Part shown: piece after piece, positions 56,408 through 64,000 of the stretch
Layout of the letters: the number at the start of each line of letters is the position of its first letter
Position numbering within the stretch: position 1 is the stretch's first letter
Assembly: GCA_022822905.1 (NCBI GenBank)
Contig: JAJDYE010000006.1
Location: 124,001-188,000 of the forward strand
Source: Acidimicrobiia bacterium
GTDB lineage: Bacteria > Actinomycetota > Acidimicrobiia > Acidimicrobiales > Bin134
Direction: 5' to 3'
Length of the DNA stretch: 64,000 nt
The notes under the pieces: model-generated
Database searches by the model: none
What the model was told of the DNA's origin: nothing
Seen by the model: only the letters and a program-made list of their open reading frames with translations
Translations under genes and position numbers: made by a program

Positions 56408-57913
56408 TCAGCCGCCGCCGGTGGCCCAGAGCGACGGCGCGGACTCCTCGTCGGCGTCGGCGAACTGCGCGGCACTGCGCTGATAGGCAATCGAGCCGGG
56501 CGGCGCCACCGGCACTTCCACCGGGTATTCGCCGGTGAGGCAGGCATTGCAGAATCCGGCCCCCACCGCCCCGGTGGCGTCGGTCAAGCCCTCCATGTCG
56601 ATGAACGCCAGCGTGTCGGCTCCCACGTAATCGCACATCTCGGCCACACTGAGGTGGGCCGCCAACAATTCCGTTCGGTCGCCGGTGTCCATGCCGAAAT
56701 AGCAGGGCCAGCGATAGGGAGGCGAGCTGATGCGGAGGTGAACCTCGGCGGCACCCGCCTCCCGCAGCATGGTGACCAAAGCCCTCGTTGTGGTCCCCCG
56801 CACGATCGAGTCGTCCACCACCACTAGGCGGTTGCCCTCGATGCTGTCTCGCAGGGGGTTGAGCTTCATGCGCACCCCCATCGACCTCATCTGCTGGCTG
56901 GGGGCGATGAACGTGCGGCCGATGTAGCGGTTCTTCACCAGACCCTGGCCGTAGGGGATGCCGCTGGCCCGTGAGAATCCCTCTGCGGCGGGCAGTCCCG
57001 ATTCGGGCACTCCCATCACCAAGTCGGCATCCACCGGGGACTGTTTGGCCAGCATCTCCCCCATGCGCACCCGGGCGTGGTGCACGCTTTGGCCGTAGAT
57101 CACCGAGTCGGGGCGGGAGAAGTACACGAACTCGAAGATGCACAACCGGGGATCCACCCGCTCCTCCGGGAAGGGGCGCACCGACCGCACGCCCTCGCCG
57201 TTGATCACCACCATCTCCCCCGGGGCGAGCTCCCGCAAGAAGTGGGCCCCCACGATGTCGAGCGCGGGTGTCTCCGACGCCAGCACCCAGCCCCGATCCA
57301 GACGGCCCAGGCACAAAGGGCGGAAGCCGTTGGGGTCGCGCACGCCGATCACCCGCTTCTCGTCGGCCAAGACCAGCGAGAAGGCTCCCTCGAGCCGGGG
57401 CAGCACTCTTTCCAATGCCCGTTCGAGAACTTTGCCCTCCGATCGGCTCGACGGGGGCATCGCGGAGATCTCGATGGCCAGCAGCTCGGCAATCAAATCG
57501 CTGTCGGAGCCAACCATGCCGGGCAGGATCGAAGTCTCCTCGGCCAATTTCGCGGTGTTGGTGAGGTTGCCGTTGTGACCCAGCACAAACTGGTGGTCGC
57601 CTGTGCTGCGGTACACGGGCTGGGCGTTGCGCCACGAGCTCGATCCCGCGGTGGAATAGCGGGTGTGGCCGATGCCCAGGCGGCCCTCAAGGGTGGCCAG
57701 GGTGCGGTCGTCGAACACGGTGGCTACCAAGCCCATGTCCTTGACCACGGTGATGTTCTCTCCGTCGCTCACCGCGATGCCAGCCGACTCCTGGCCTCGG
57801 TGCTGCAACGCGTACAGAGCCAGATAGTTCAGATGGGCGACGGGATCATGAGGGGCATAGATGCCAACAACCCCGCAGGCCTCCCTGGGAGAGTCGTCCA
57901 TGGGGTTAGCCAC
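56408..57913 (-). CDS. purF: Amidophosphoribosyltransferase
   Basis: First committed enzyme of purine synthesis, converting PRPP and glutamine to phosphoribosylamine; 501 aa. The N-terminal nucleophile Cys is in PREACGVVGIY, so a short propeptide is removed. The PRPP loop is VVVDDSIVRGTTT. Cysteines in RLCIFEF, RWPCYFG and FCNACLTG correspond to the four ligands of the Bacillus-type 4Fe-4S cluster, so it is the iron-sulfur form. A start 12 nt later (MDDSPREA) is possible. Confidence 0.97.
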   Translation of the reverse strand: MANPMDDSPREACGVVGIYAPHDPVAHLNYLALYALQHRGQESAGIAVSDGENITVVKDMGLVATVFDDRTLATLEGRLGIGHTRYSTAGSSSWRNAQPVYRSTGDHQFVLGHNGNLTNTAKLAEETSILPGMVGSDSDLIAELLAIEISAMPPSSRSEGKVLERALERVLPRLEGAFSLVLADEKRVIGVRDPNGFRPLCLGRLDRGWVLASETPALDIVGAHFLRELAPGEMVVINGEGVRSVRPFPEERVDPRLCIFEFVYFSRPDSVIYGQSVHHARVRMGEMLAKQSPVDADLVMGVPESGLPAAEGFSRASGIPYGQGLVKNRYIGRTFIAPSQQMRSMGVRMKLNPLRDSIEGNRLVVVDDSIVRGTTTRALVTMLREAGAAEVHLRISSPPYRWPCYFGMDTGDRTELLAAHLSVAEMCDYVGADTLAFIDMEGLTDATGAVGAGFCNACLTGEYPVEVPVAPPGSIAYQRSAAQFADADEESAPSLWATGGG

Positions 57914-57941
57914 TGCTTAAGTCTGACATGCGGAGCGTCGC

Positions 57942-60146
57942 CTATTGCGCCTGACCGTTCGAATCTGACATGGCCGAGCGCCAGCGGTCAGTTATCGCCG
58001 ACATATCCAAATCCAGCAGACCCTTGATGGAGAAGCGGTCGCCGGCAGCCAATCCGATTCGGGCGACGGACACGCCGGTTGCCGCGGCTGCCGCCTCCAC
58101 CTCGGGCAACAACTCGGGGTCCACCGCGGCCACTGCCCGGGACGGGGCCTCGCCGAACAACTCCCCGTGGTTGTGGATGCGAGCGCCCCGGAAGCCAACC
58201 CCGGAGACGGCGGCCATCTCGGCCAGAGCCACGCCCAAACCCCCGCTGGACACGTCATGGACTGCTGACAGCCGGTCGTCGGCCACCAAGCCGGCCACCA
58301 AGCCGGCCACCCGCCGATGCTGTTCGTAATCCAAACTGGGAAGCTGGCCCCGTTTGTGCCCGGCAGTGGAAGCAGCCCACAGCGAGCCCGACAGCTCGGC
58401 GCTCCCCTCTCCCAGCACGATCACCCGATCGCCCTCGCACCACGCCAACCCGGGTGGAATGTGAGTCAAGCTGTCGATCACCCCGAGCAGACCGATCACC
58501 GGAGTGGGGTCGATGTTGTGGCCGTTGGACTCGTTGTAGAGGCTCACATTGCCGCCCACCACTGGGATGCCGAATGCGTCACATGCCTCGGCCATCCCGT
58601 CCACCGCCTCGGAGAACTGCCACATCACCTCCGGGTGCTCGGGATTGCCGAAGTTCAGGCAATTGACCAGGGCCAGCGGTCGGGCACCCACGCAGGCCAA
58701 GTTGAGCACTGCCTCGGCCACCGTCATGGCGGTTCCGGCTCGGGGGTCCACCGCGCACCAGCGGTGGTTGCCGTCTGCGGTCAGGGCCAAACCCCGGCCG
58801 GTATCGGCGCCAGAAGCAGGATGCTTGAGCCGCAGCACGGTGGCGTCACCGCCGGGGCCAACCACGGTATTGCAGAACAGCATGTGGTCGTACTGGTGAT
58901 AGACCCACGATGGATCGGCCAGCATGGCCAACAGGTCGGCGCCCACGTTCTCGGGTGGCGGCAACTGCTCGGCGGTGTCGGCCTTCAAGTCTTCCCAGTC
59001 TGGGGGAGGACGCCGGGGACGGTCATACAGCGGGGCGTCTTCGTGGAGAGAAGCCGCCGGCAGCTCGGCCAACACCTCACCGTCGACGCCGTCGCGCACC
59101 CGAAGCAGACCGCCTTCAGTCACCCGCCCCACTACCGAGGCCTGCACGTCCCAGCGATCGCAAATGGCCAAAACATCGTCGAGCCCGTCGGGCGAGACGA
59201 TGGCCAGCATCCGCTCCTGCGACTCGCTGGTGAGCACTTCGAAAGGCTCCATGCCCGGCTCACGGCGGGGGACAGCGGCCACGTCCACATCCATGCCCGC
59301 CCCACCCCGCGATGCGGTCTCGCTGGTGGCGCAGGTGAGTCCTGCGCCCCCCAGATCTTGGATCCCCACCACAAGCCCAGCGTCCAAAAGGGCCAGACAG
59401 GCCTCGATGAGCCGCTTTTCCTCAAACGGATCGCCCACCTGCACGCTGGGGCGCTTTTCGGCCTCCCCTTCCTCGTCGCCGAAGGAGGCTGACGCCAGCA
59501 CGCTCACCCCGCCGATCCCATCACGCCCCGTCGACGCACCCAACAGCACCGCCAGGTTGCCTTCGCCGCTGGCCTGCCCCAGCACCAGCCGATCAGCCGG
59601 CATCAACCCAAGGCACAGAACATTCACCAGTGGATTGCCGGAATACGTCTCATCGAAAACGGTTTCGCCTCCCACGGTTGGCACCCCAACCGCGTTGCCA
59701 TACCCGGAGATGCCCGATACCACCCCTTCGGCAATCCACCGACTGCGGGGATCGTCGGGACGGCCAAACCTCAGTGAGTCCATTACCGCAATCGGGCGGG
59801 CTCCCATGGTGAAGATGTCCCGCAGAATGCCGCCCACTCCGGTGGCCGCTCCCTGATAGGGCTCGATGGCCGAAGGGTGGTTGTGGCTCTCAATCCGAAT
59901 CGCAGCAGCAATGCCGTCGCCCACATCCACCACCCCGGCATTCTCACCGGGACCAACCAAGACCCAAGAGGCCTCGGTGGGCAGTCGGCGCAAATGCAAG
60001 CGGGAAGACTTGTAAGAGCAGTGCTCCGACCACATCACCGCATACATCGCCAATTCGAGATGATTGGGCGGGCGGTTCAAGATCTTCTCGATCGCTTCGG
60101 CCTCTTCGTCTGTCAGCCCCAATGACCGGTGCAGCGGCTCACTCAT
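57942..60146 (-). CDS. purL: Phosphoribosylformylglycinamidine synthase subunit II
   Basis: Synthetase subunit of FGAM synthase, 734 aa, the small form that works with PurS and PurQ. ATP and substrate motifs are [31 protein letters not shown] near the start, [17 protein letters not shown], and [16 protein letters not shown] near the C-terminus. The genes for the other two subunits lie beyond the opposite-strand gene at 60283. It begins the purL-purF-purM unit and starts at 60146 in an AT-rich, palindrome-containing intergenic region. Confidence 0.97.
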   Translation of the reverse strand: MSEPLHRSLGLTDEEAEAIEKILNRPPNHLELAMYAVMWSEHCSYKSSRLHLRRLPTEASWVLVGPGENAGVVDVGDGIAAAIRIESHNHPSAIEPYQGAATGVGGILRDIFTMGARPIAVMDSLRFGRPDDPRSRWIAEGVVSGISGYGNAVGVPTVGGETVFDETYSGNPLVNVLCLGLMPADRLVLGQASGEGNLAVLLGASTGRDGIGGVSVLASASFGDEEGEAEKRPSVQVGDPFEEKRLIEACLALLDAGLVVGIQDLGGAGLTCATSETASRGGAGMDVDVAAVPRREPGMEPFEVLTSESQERMLAIVSPDGLDDVLAICDRWDVQASVVGRVTEGGLLRVRDGVDGEVLAELPAASLHEDAPLYDRPRRPPPDWEDLKADTAEQLPPPENVGADLLAMLADPSWVYHQYDHMLFCNTVVGPGGDATVLRLKHPASGADTGRGLALTADGNHRWCAVDPRAGTAMTVAEAVLNLACVGARPLALVNCLNFGNPEHPEVMWQFSEAVDGMAEACDAFGIPVVGGNVSLYNESNGHNIDPTPVIGLLGVIDSLTHIPPGLAWCEGDRVIVLGEGSAELSGSLWAASTAGHKRGQLPSLDYEQHRRVAGLVAGLVADDRLSAVHDVSSGGLGVALAEMAAVSGVGFRGARIHNHGELFGEAPSRAVAAVDPELLPEVEAAAAATGVSVARIGLAAGDRFSIKGLLDLDMSAITDRWRSAMSDSNGQAQ

Positions 60147-60227
60147 CTCAAATCATCCGAAATCGTTTTAGGCAGGAAAATCCAGAACTTTCATCAGATG
60201 AGACTCCCAGTTTGAATGAGCGCGCCG

Positions 60228-60262
60228 AATATAGTTCTATATTGGCGATCAGCAAACTGATC
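60228..60262. promoter_or_regulatory. Two palindromes in the purL / small-gene divergent promoter region
   Basis: The region between divergent starts contains AATATAG-TT-CTATATT (60228-60243, a perfect palindrome) and GATCAG-CAAA-CTGATC (60247-60262). AT content is much higher than in the surrounding genes. These may bind a regulator or form the promoter of one or both units; the second could also form a hairpin in the leader of the small gene. No PurR-type regulator is encoded here. Confidence 0.45.
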
Positions 60263-60282
60263 AAACAGATCAAGGAGTGATG

Positions 60283-60681
60283 ATGGTATCTGAAGAAGCC
60301 AAATCGGCGCGGGCCCTCGGACAGGCTCAGGGGCGCACAGTCAGCCGTTATCTGAATGCGCTTGACCAGAGCAAGCCCAAGCGGGGACGCCAGCGCTCTC
60401 CGGAGAGAATGCAGGCTCGGGTTGCCGAGCTCCCCGGTGAGATCGCCCAGGCCAAGCCGTTGAAGCGGGTTCATCTGATCCAAGAGCTCATGGACTTGGA
60501 AGCCGAACTCGGAAAAGAAGAGGAAACGGTTGACATCAGCGGCATTGAGAGCGAATTCATCGCTATCGCCGCCGAGTACAGTGGCCGCAAGGGCATTTCC
60601 TATGCGGCATGGCGTGAGGTCGGGGTTCCGGCGAGTGTGCTGAAAGCAGCCGGAGTTGCCCGCACACCTTCCACTGACTAA
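60283..60681 (+). CDS. Small hypothetical protein between purQ and purL
   Basis: A 132-aa soluble protein of unknown function; ATG 60283 has AAGGAG 5 nt upstream, better spaced than ATG 60280 or GTG 60277. It has a basic N-terminal region (RTVSRYLNALDQSKPKRGRQRSPERMQARV), then a heptad-like helical stretch (LKRVHLIQELMDLEAELGKEEE), then a mixed C-terminal part (FIAIAAEYSGRKGISYAAWREVGVPASVLKAAGV). This could be a nucleic-acid or protein binder. It is opposite in strand to all pur genes and its stop overlaps the purQ stop. Confidence 0.65.
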   Translation: MVSEEAKSARALGQAQGRTVSRYLNALDQSKPKRGRQRSPERMQARVAELPGEIAQAKPLKRVHLIQELMDLEAELGKEEETVDISGIESEFIAIAAEYSGRKGISYAAWREVGVPASVLKAAGVARTPSTD

Positions 60682-61340
60682 TCACCGCTGATCAGCCCTT
60701 TCAGCAGCAGAGCACCGTCGGTGCTGCCCAGTAACGGGTGAGCGGCACGCTCGGGGTGGGGCATAAGCCCCACCACGTTGCCGCTTTCGTTGCAAATCCC
60801 CGCAATATCAGCAGTGGCCCCATTGGGGTTGTCCCGATACGTGAGCACGATCTGATTTTTGTCGCGCAATTGTTCCAGCACTTGTTGTGAGCAAATGAAG
60901 TTGCCTTCAAAGTGATTGATGGGGATCTTGAGCTCGTCGCCAATGGACAGGCCGCGAGTCAATACCGAGCCCATTGATTCCACCCTCAAAACCGCAGGCT
61001 GACACAGGAATTTGAGTCCCCGATTCTTGTAGAGGGCTCCCGGCAGCAATTGAGCTTCGGTGAGAATCTGGAATCCATTGCAGATTCCAACCACCGGCCC
61101 GCCGTCGCGGGCAAAGCGCTCCACCGCGCCCATGATGGGGGAGAAACGGGCCATCGCTCCGGTGCGCAGATAGTCGCCATGGGCAAAGCCTCCGGGCAAT
61201 ACCACTGCGTCGACATCTCCAAGGCAAGTGTCCTTATGCCACAGAAGCTCGCCAGAACCCCCAACTGTGTCCACCGCTTCCACCACATCCTGCTCGCAGT
61301 TGGAGCCGGGAAACACGACGACGCCCACCTTGGTGGTCAT
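60678..61340 (-). CDS. purQ: Phosphoribosylformylglycinamidine synthase subunit I
   Basis: Glutaminase subunit of FGAM synthase, 220 aa. Class I glutamine amidotransferase motifs: VGVVVFPGSNCEQDV, VVLPGGFAHGDYLR, nucleophile Cys in VVGICNGFQIL, and the His/Glu pair in MPHPERAAHPLLG. ATG 61340 starts the conserved protein. It lies 34 bp after purS. The downstream stop overlaps the convergent small gene's stop by 4 bp. Confidence 0.97.
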   Translation of the reverse strand: MTTKVGVVVFPGSNCEQDVVEAVDTVGGSGELLWHKDTCLGDVDAVVLPGGFAHGDYLRTGAMARFSPIMGAVERFARDGGPVVGICNGFQILTEAQLLPGALYKNRGLKFLCQPAVLRVESMGSVLTRGLSIGDELKIPINHFEGNFICSQQVLEQLRDKNQIVLTYRDNPNGATADIAGICNESGNVVGLMPHPERAAHPLLGSTDGALLLKGLISGD

Positions 61341-61374
61341 CCTCGCCCCCAAACAGAGCAAACAGCGGGAATCG

Positions 61375-61635
61375 TCATAAGGCCGGACTCAGAGAGATGT
61401 CCACGTCTTCAATAACCGGATTGGCCAGGAACCGCTCGCACATGGCCTCTACTTGTGTACGGGCCTCATCTTCGTCTGAGGCTTCCACCACAAAGCGCAG
61501 GCTCTTTCCCACCCGAACGCCGCTCACGCCGCTGAATCCAAGCGCGGGCAGCGCCCGCTCGATGGTCAGGCCCTCCGGGTCGGCTATCCCGTCCCGGAGA
61601 CTCACCTCAACTGCCACATCAAATGCTGTACTCAT
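61375..61635 (-). CDS. purS: Phosphoribosylformylglycinamidine synthase subunit PurS
   Basis: Small PurS subunit, 86 aa, that links PurQ and PurL in the three-part FGAM synthase. DVAVEVSLRDGIADPEGLTIERALPALGF and VGKSLRFVVEA match the family. The ATG lies inside the purC stop (ATGA), so purC and purS are translationally coupled. The longer reading frame upstream overlaps purC and is ignored. Confidence 0.95.
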   Translation of the reverse strand: MSTAFDVAVEVSLRDGIADPEGLTIERALPALGFSGVSGVRVGKSLRFVVEASDEDEARTQVEAMCERFLANPVIEDVDISLSPAL

Positions 61636-62522
61636 GAGCCTCCGGGCCAGTCGGCGAAGCTGCGGCCGGTGATGATCTCGTAGGCGCTCACGTAGCGGGC
61701 CGCGCTGGCCGTCACCACCTCGTCGGGCAACGGCGGCGGCGGATACTGCTTGTCCCAATCCAACGTGCTCAGGTAATCGCGCACCGGCTGTTTGTCGTAT
61801 GACGGCGGGGTTGCCCCCGGCACCCAGCCGTCCACCGGCCAGAAGCGGGAGGAGTCGGGAGTGAGCACTTCGTCGGCCACCACCAGGGTCCCGTTCACCA
61901 TGCCCATCTCAAACTTGGTGTCGGCGATGATGATGCCCTTCTCGGCGGCCGCCTCCGACGCCCGTCGATAGAGCTCCAGCGAGGCCGCCCGGGCCTTCTC
62001 GGCCAGATCCGAACCCACCAGCTCTACCGCCTGGTCGTAGGAGATGTTCTCGTCGTGGCCCGACTCGGCTTTGGTCGAAGGTGTGAACACCGGTTCGGGC
62101 AGCTTGTCGGACTCCCGGAGCCCTTTGGGAAGATCCTGGCCGTGCATGGTGCCCTGGGCCTTGTACTCCTTCCAGGCCGAGCCGCTGAGATACCCCCGCA
62201 CGATGCACTCGATGGGCAGCATTTCAGCCCGATGGCACAGCATGGTTCGACCGGCCACCCCATTGGCCTGGGCCTCGGGTGGGAAGTCGGCCACGTCGGT
62301 GGAGATGAGGTGGCTGGGCAGCACATCGGCCAGGGTCTCGAACCAATAGGCCGACATGGCGGTCAGCACCCGCCCCTTCTCGGGTACGGGCTCGTCCATC
62401 ACCACGTCGAACGCTGAGATGCGGTCGGACGCGATCATCAACAGCCGGCCGTCGCCGGCGTCGAAGATGTCGCGGACCTTGCCGGAATGAACTGGGGGCA
62501 AGTTGATGTTCTTGGTGCTCAT
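61632..62522 (-). CDS. purC: SAICAR synthetase
   Basis: Phosphoribosylaminoimidazole-succinocarboxamide synthase, 296 aa, adding Asp to CAIR with ATP. Motifs are HSGKVRDIFDAGDGRLLMIASDRISAFDVV, ECIVRGYLSGSAWKEYKAQGT and VELVGSDLAEKARAASLELY, then IIADTKFEMGMVNGTLVVADEVLTPDSSRFWP. It is coupled to purB by ATGA overlap at 62519-62522. Confidence 0.97.
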   Translation of the reverse strand: MSTKNINLPPVHSGKVRDIFDAGDGRLLMIASDRISAFDVVMDEPVPEKGRVLTAMSAYWFETLADVLPSHLISTDVADFPPEAQANGVAGRTMLCHRAEMLPIECIVRGYLSGSAWKEYKAQGTMHGQDLPKGLRESDKLPEPVFTPSTKAESGHDENISYDQAVELVGSDLAEKARAASLELYRRASEAAAEKGIIIADTKFEMGMVNGTLVVADEVLTPDSSRFWPVDGWVPGATPPSYDKQPVRDYLSTLDWDKQYPPPPLPDEVVTASAARYVSAYEIITGRSFADWPGGS

Positions 62523-63919
62523 AGGATGGGCTCCGGTTGGTAGGCGGCAGCGTCAGGATTTTGGGTGCCCAACTCTTGGGCCTTGTCGGCAAAAGCCCGG
62601 GCTTGGCCAGCAGCCGCCCCGGTCAACGCCAAGAGTTGGCTCTTGATCTGTTCGACGTCCACAGAAGTAATCGGCAACCTCTCATCATCGGCAACAGCCG
62701 AGAAGAACCCGCCTCCCTTGGGGACATGCTCAGAGATGATGCGATGGGCTTCTTCCCGGCCCGCACCGGCGGCCACCGAGGCCATCAGTACTCGGGTGGC
62801 AGTGAGCGCCGGCAGGTTGGCGCTCAGCTCGGCCGCGATCGCGTCTTCGAACACTGCGAGCTCATTGAGCACCACCAGTACGGCCTCAAGCTGGCCGTCG
62901 AGAGCCAGGAACGCGCCGGGCAGGGCCACCCGGCGCACCACCGAACAACTCACGTCGCCCTCGTTCCATTGATCGCCCACCAGGGCGCCCACCATGTTGG
63001 CGTAGCCCTGCACCACCGCCGAGAACCCGCAGATGCGCTCGGAGGTGCGGGCGTTGCGCTTGCCGGGCATGGCTGACGAGCCCACTTGCCCAGCCTGAAA
63101 GCCCTCGGTGATCAAGCCATGGCCGGCCATGAGCCGGATGGTCCGGGCCAAGTTGGCCGGGGCCGATGACGCCTGCACCAGCGCAGTCACAACGTCGTAG
63201 TCCAGCGACCTCGGATAGACCTGCCCCACGCTGCCCATCGTGTCGGCAAATCCGAGACTGGCGGCCACCCGGTCTTCGAGTGCTGCGACCTGCTGGGTAT
63301 TGCCGCCAAACAAGTCAATCTGGTCCTGTTGGGTGCCGACTGGGCCCTTGAGCCCCCGCAGCCGATAGCGGTCAAGCAGGTCGTCGATCCGACCCAAGGC
63401 GGCCAGCGCCTCCTCGCCGTAGTTGGCGAAACGCTTGCCCAGGGTGGTGGCCTGGGCGGGCACGTTGTGAGAGCGGCCAACCATCACCAACTCGGAATGG
63501 GCGTCGGCCTGTGCCCCGAGAGCGCACACCGCCGCCACCAGCTTGTCTCGCACCAATCGCAATGAATCGCGGATCTGGAGTTGCTCGATGTTCTCAGTGA
63601 GGTCGCGCGACGTCATCCCCTTGTGGATGTGCTCGTGGCCGGCCAGCGCGCAGAACTCTTCGATGCGAGCCTTCACGTCGTGGCGGGTGACTCGCTCCCG
63701 CTCCCGAATGGAGTCCAGGTTCACCTGGTCGATGGCATCTCGATAGGCCTCCACAACCCCGTCGGGCACCTCGATGCCGAGACCCTTCTGGGCCTCCAAT
63801 ACCGCCACCCACAGGCGGCGCTCCGCTTTTACCTTGCCCTCCGGCGACCAGATAGCAGCCATCGCCGCGCTGGCATAGCGGTCGGCCAGAACGTCGGGAA
63901 TCAGGTCCTTCTCAGCCAC
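62519..63919 (-). CDS. purB: Adenylosuccinate lyase
   Basis: Fumarase/aspartase-superfamily lyase, 466 aa, that releases fumarate in two purine steps. The signature GSSAMPGKRNARTSE is intact, and MTSRDLTENIEQLQ and HNVPAQATTLGKRF carry other active-site residues. The GTG at 63919 overlaps the end of purE by 8 bp. GTG is used with no preceding ATG in frame. Confidence 0.97.
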   Translation of the reverse strand: MAEKDLIPDVLADRYASAAMAAIWSPEGKVKAERRLWVAVLEAQKGLGIEVPDGVVEAYRDAIDQVNLDSIRERERVTRHDVKARIEEFCALAGHEHIHKGMTSRDLTENIEQLQIRDSLRLVRDKLVAAVCALGAQADAHSELVMVGRSHNVPAQATTLGKRFANYGEEALAALGRIDDLLDRYRLRGLKGPVGTQQDQIDLFGGNTQQVAALEDRVAASLGFADTMGSVGQVYPRSLDYDVVTALVQASSAPANLARTIRLMAGHGLITEGFQAGQVGSSAMPGKRNARTSERICGFSAVVQGYANMVGALVGDQWNEGDVSCSVVRRVALPGAFLALDGQLEAVLVVLNELAVFEDAIAAELSANLPALTATRVLMASVAAGAGREEAHRIISEHVPKGGGFFSAVADDERLPITSVDVEQIKSQLLALTGAAAGQARAFADKAQELGTQNPDAAAYQPEPIL

Positions 63920-64000
63920 CGGCCATCTCAGCGCGATGGGCGGCCAGCCTTTCGGCCAGCCCCGAGTCGGTCACCGCCAATATCTGAATGGCCAGCAAAG
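63912..64000 (-). CDS. purE: N5-CAIR mutase C-terminus, cut by window edge
   Basis: Only the last 28 or so codons are in the window: LLAIQILAVTDSGLAERLAAHRAEMAGG followed by TGA at 63914-63912. This matches the C-terminal end of PurE (LLAxQILA...LxxRLxxxRxEM), which follows purK in many actinobacteria. Its end overlaps purB by 8 bp. The rest, including the substrate-binding loop, lies beyond the right edge. Confidence 0.85.
   Translation of the reverse strand, partial: LLAIQILAVTDSGLAERLAAHRAEMAGG

Noticed and set aside
56385-57635. A 774-aa fusion ending in PurM
   Set aside because: The first part is an out-of-frame reading of purF (low-complexity Gly/Arg-rich), and PurM has its own ATG and GGAGGGGG site.

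Overview
The window is high-GC, densely packed actinobacterial-type DNA. Supporting signs are GTG/TTG starts, 4-base start/stop overlaps, lipoproteins with an LAASC-type lipobox, an F420-type luciferase-like oxidoreductase, a small PurL with separate PurS and PurQ, P450/3Fe-4S ferredoxin pairs and a DUF35 plus thiolase-like pair. The mixture of P450s, SDRs, PhyH and two branched-chain-type ABC systems suggests a heterotrophic, possibly marine or symbiotic, Acidimicrobiia-like organism. That placement is inference; there is no rRNA or other phylogenetic marker beyond the pur genes. I found no convincing tRNA, rRNA, CRISPR array or complete insertion sequence, and no dedicated TetR, LysR or GntR-type regulator.

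Layout. 1-4.7 kb: small-molecule catabolic enzymes (PhyH, ChbG-like deacetylase, class II aldolase, ketopantoate-reductase-like, FMN hydroxy-acid oxidase). 4.8-10.8 kb: a complete Liv-type ABC importer (binding protein, two permeases, two ATPases); its LivM carries an extra N-terminal membrane domain. 10.8-13.0 kb: a DUF4389 membrane protein and an orphan lipoprotein. 13.1-17.1 kb: an Fe-S/FMN ene-reductase, an MFS transporter and an APH-like kinase. 17.1-22.6 kb: a minus-strand operon of ferredoxin, SDR, P450, DUF35 protein, acyl-CoA ligase and thiolase-like protein, which looks like oxidation and side-chain cleavage of a steroid- or terpenoid-like acid. 22.6-27.8 kb: SDR, NTF2-like protein and two flavoproteins, with a HicAB toxin-antitoxin pair between them. 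27.8-33.8 kb: a second Liv-type importer on the minus strand, with AT-rich permease genes. 33.9-38.7 kb: a paralogous P450, an amidohydrolase, an unrecognised internally duplicated protein, an SDR and a SnoaL-like protein. 38.7-40.9 kb: a secreted RCC1-repeat lipoprotein and a VapBC-like pair. 40.9-46.3 kb: an amidohydrolase, CMD protein, SDR, acyl-CoA dehydrogenase, MenB/BadI-like crotonase and a second copy of the duplicated unknown family. 46.4-48.2 kb: MscS channel and HAD phosphatase. 48.2-52.0 kb: an accessory island. 52.0-55.3 kb: a luciferase-like oxidoreductase, a DUF7065/AttH-like protein and a divergent P450. 55.3-64.0 kb: de novo purine biosynthesis genes purM, purF, purL, purQ, purS, purC, purB and the end of purE, interrupted by one opposite-strand small gene.

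The strongest candidates for something undescribed are: (1) 48.2-50.1 kb, where an IS1595-type transposase N-terminus (zinc ribbon, no DDE domain) is fused to a winged helix and an antitoxin-like C-terminal domain and overlaps by 4 bp an AbiEii-like nucleotidyltransferase; (2) the two-copy family at 36.4 and 45.5 kb, whose proteins consist of two recognisably homologous halves and which I cannot assign to any known enzyme; (3) the separate P450 paralogues with His replacing the usual I-helix acid; and (4) the LivM with an extra membrane domain.
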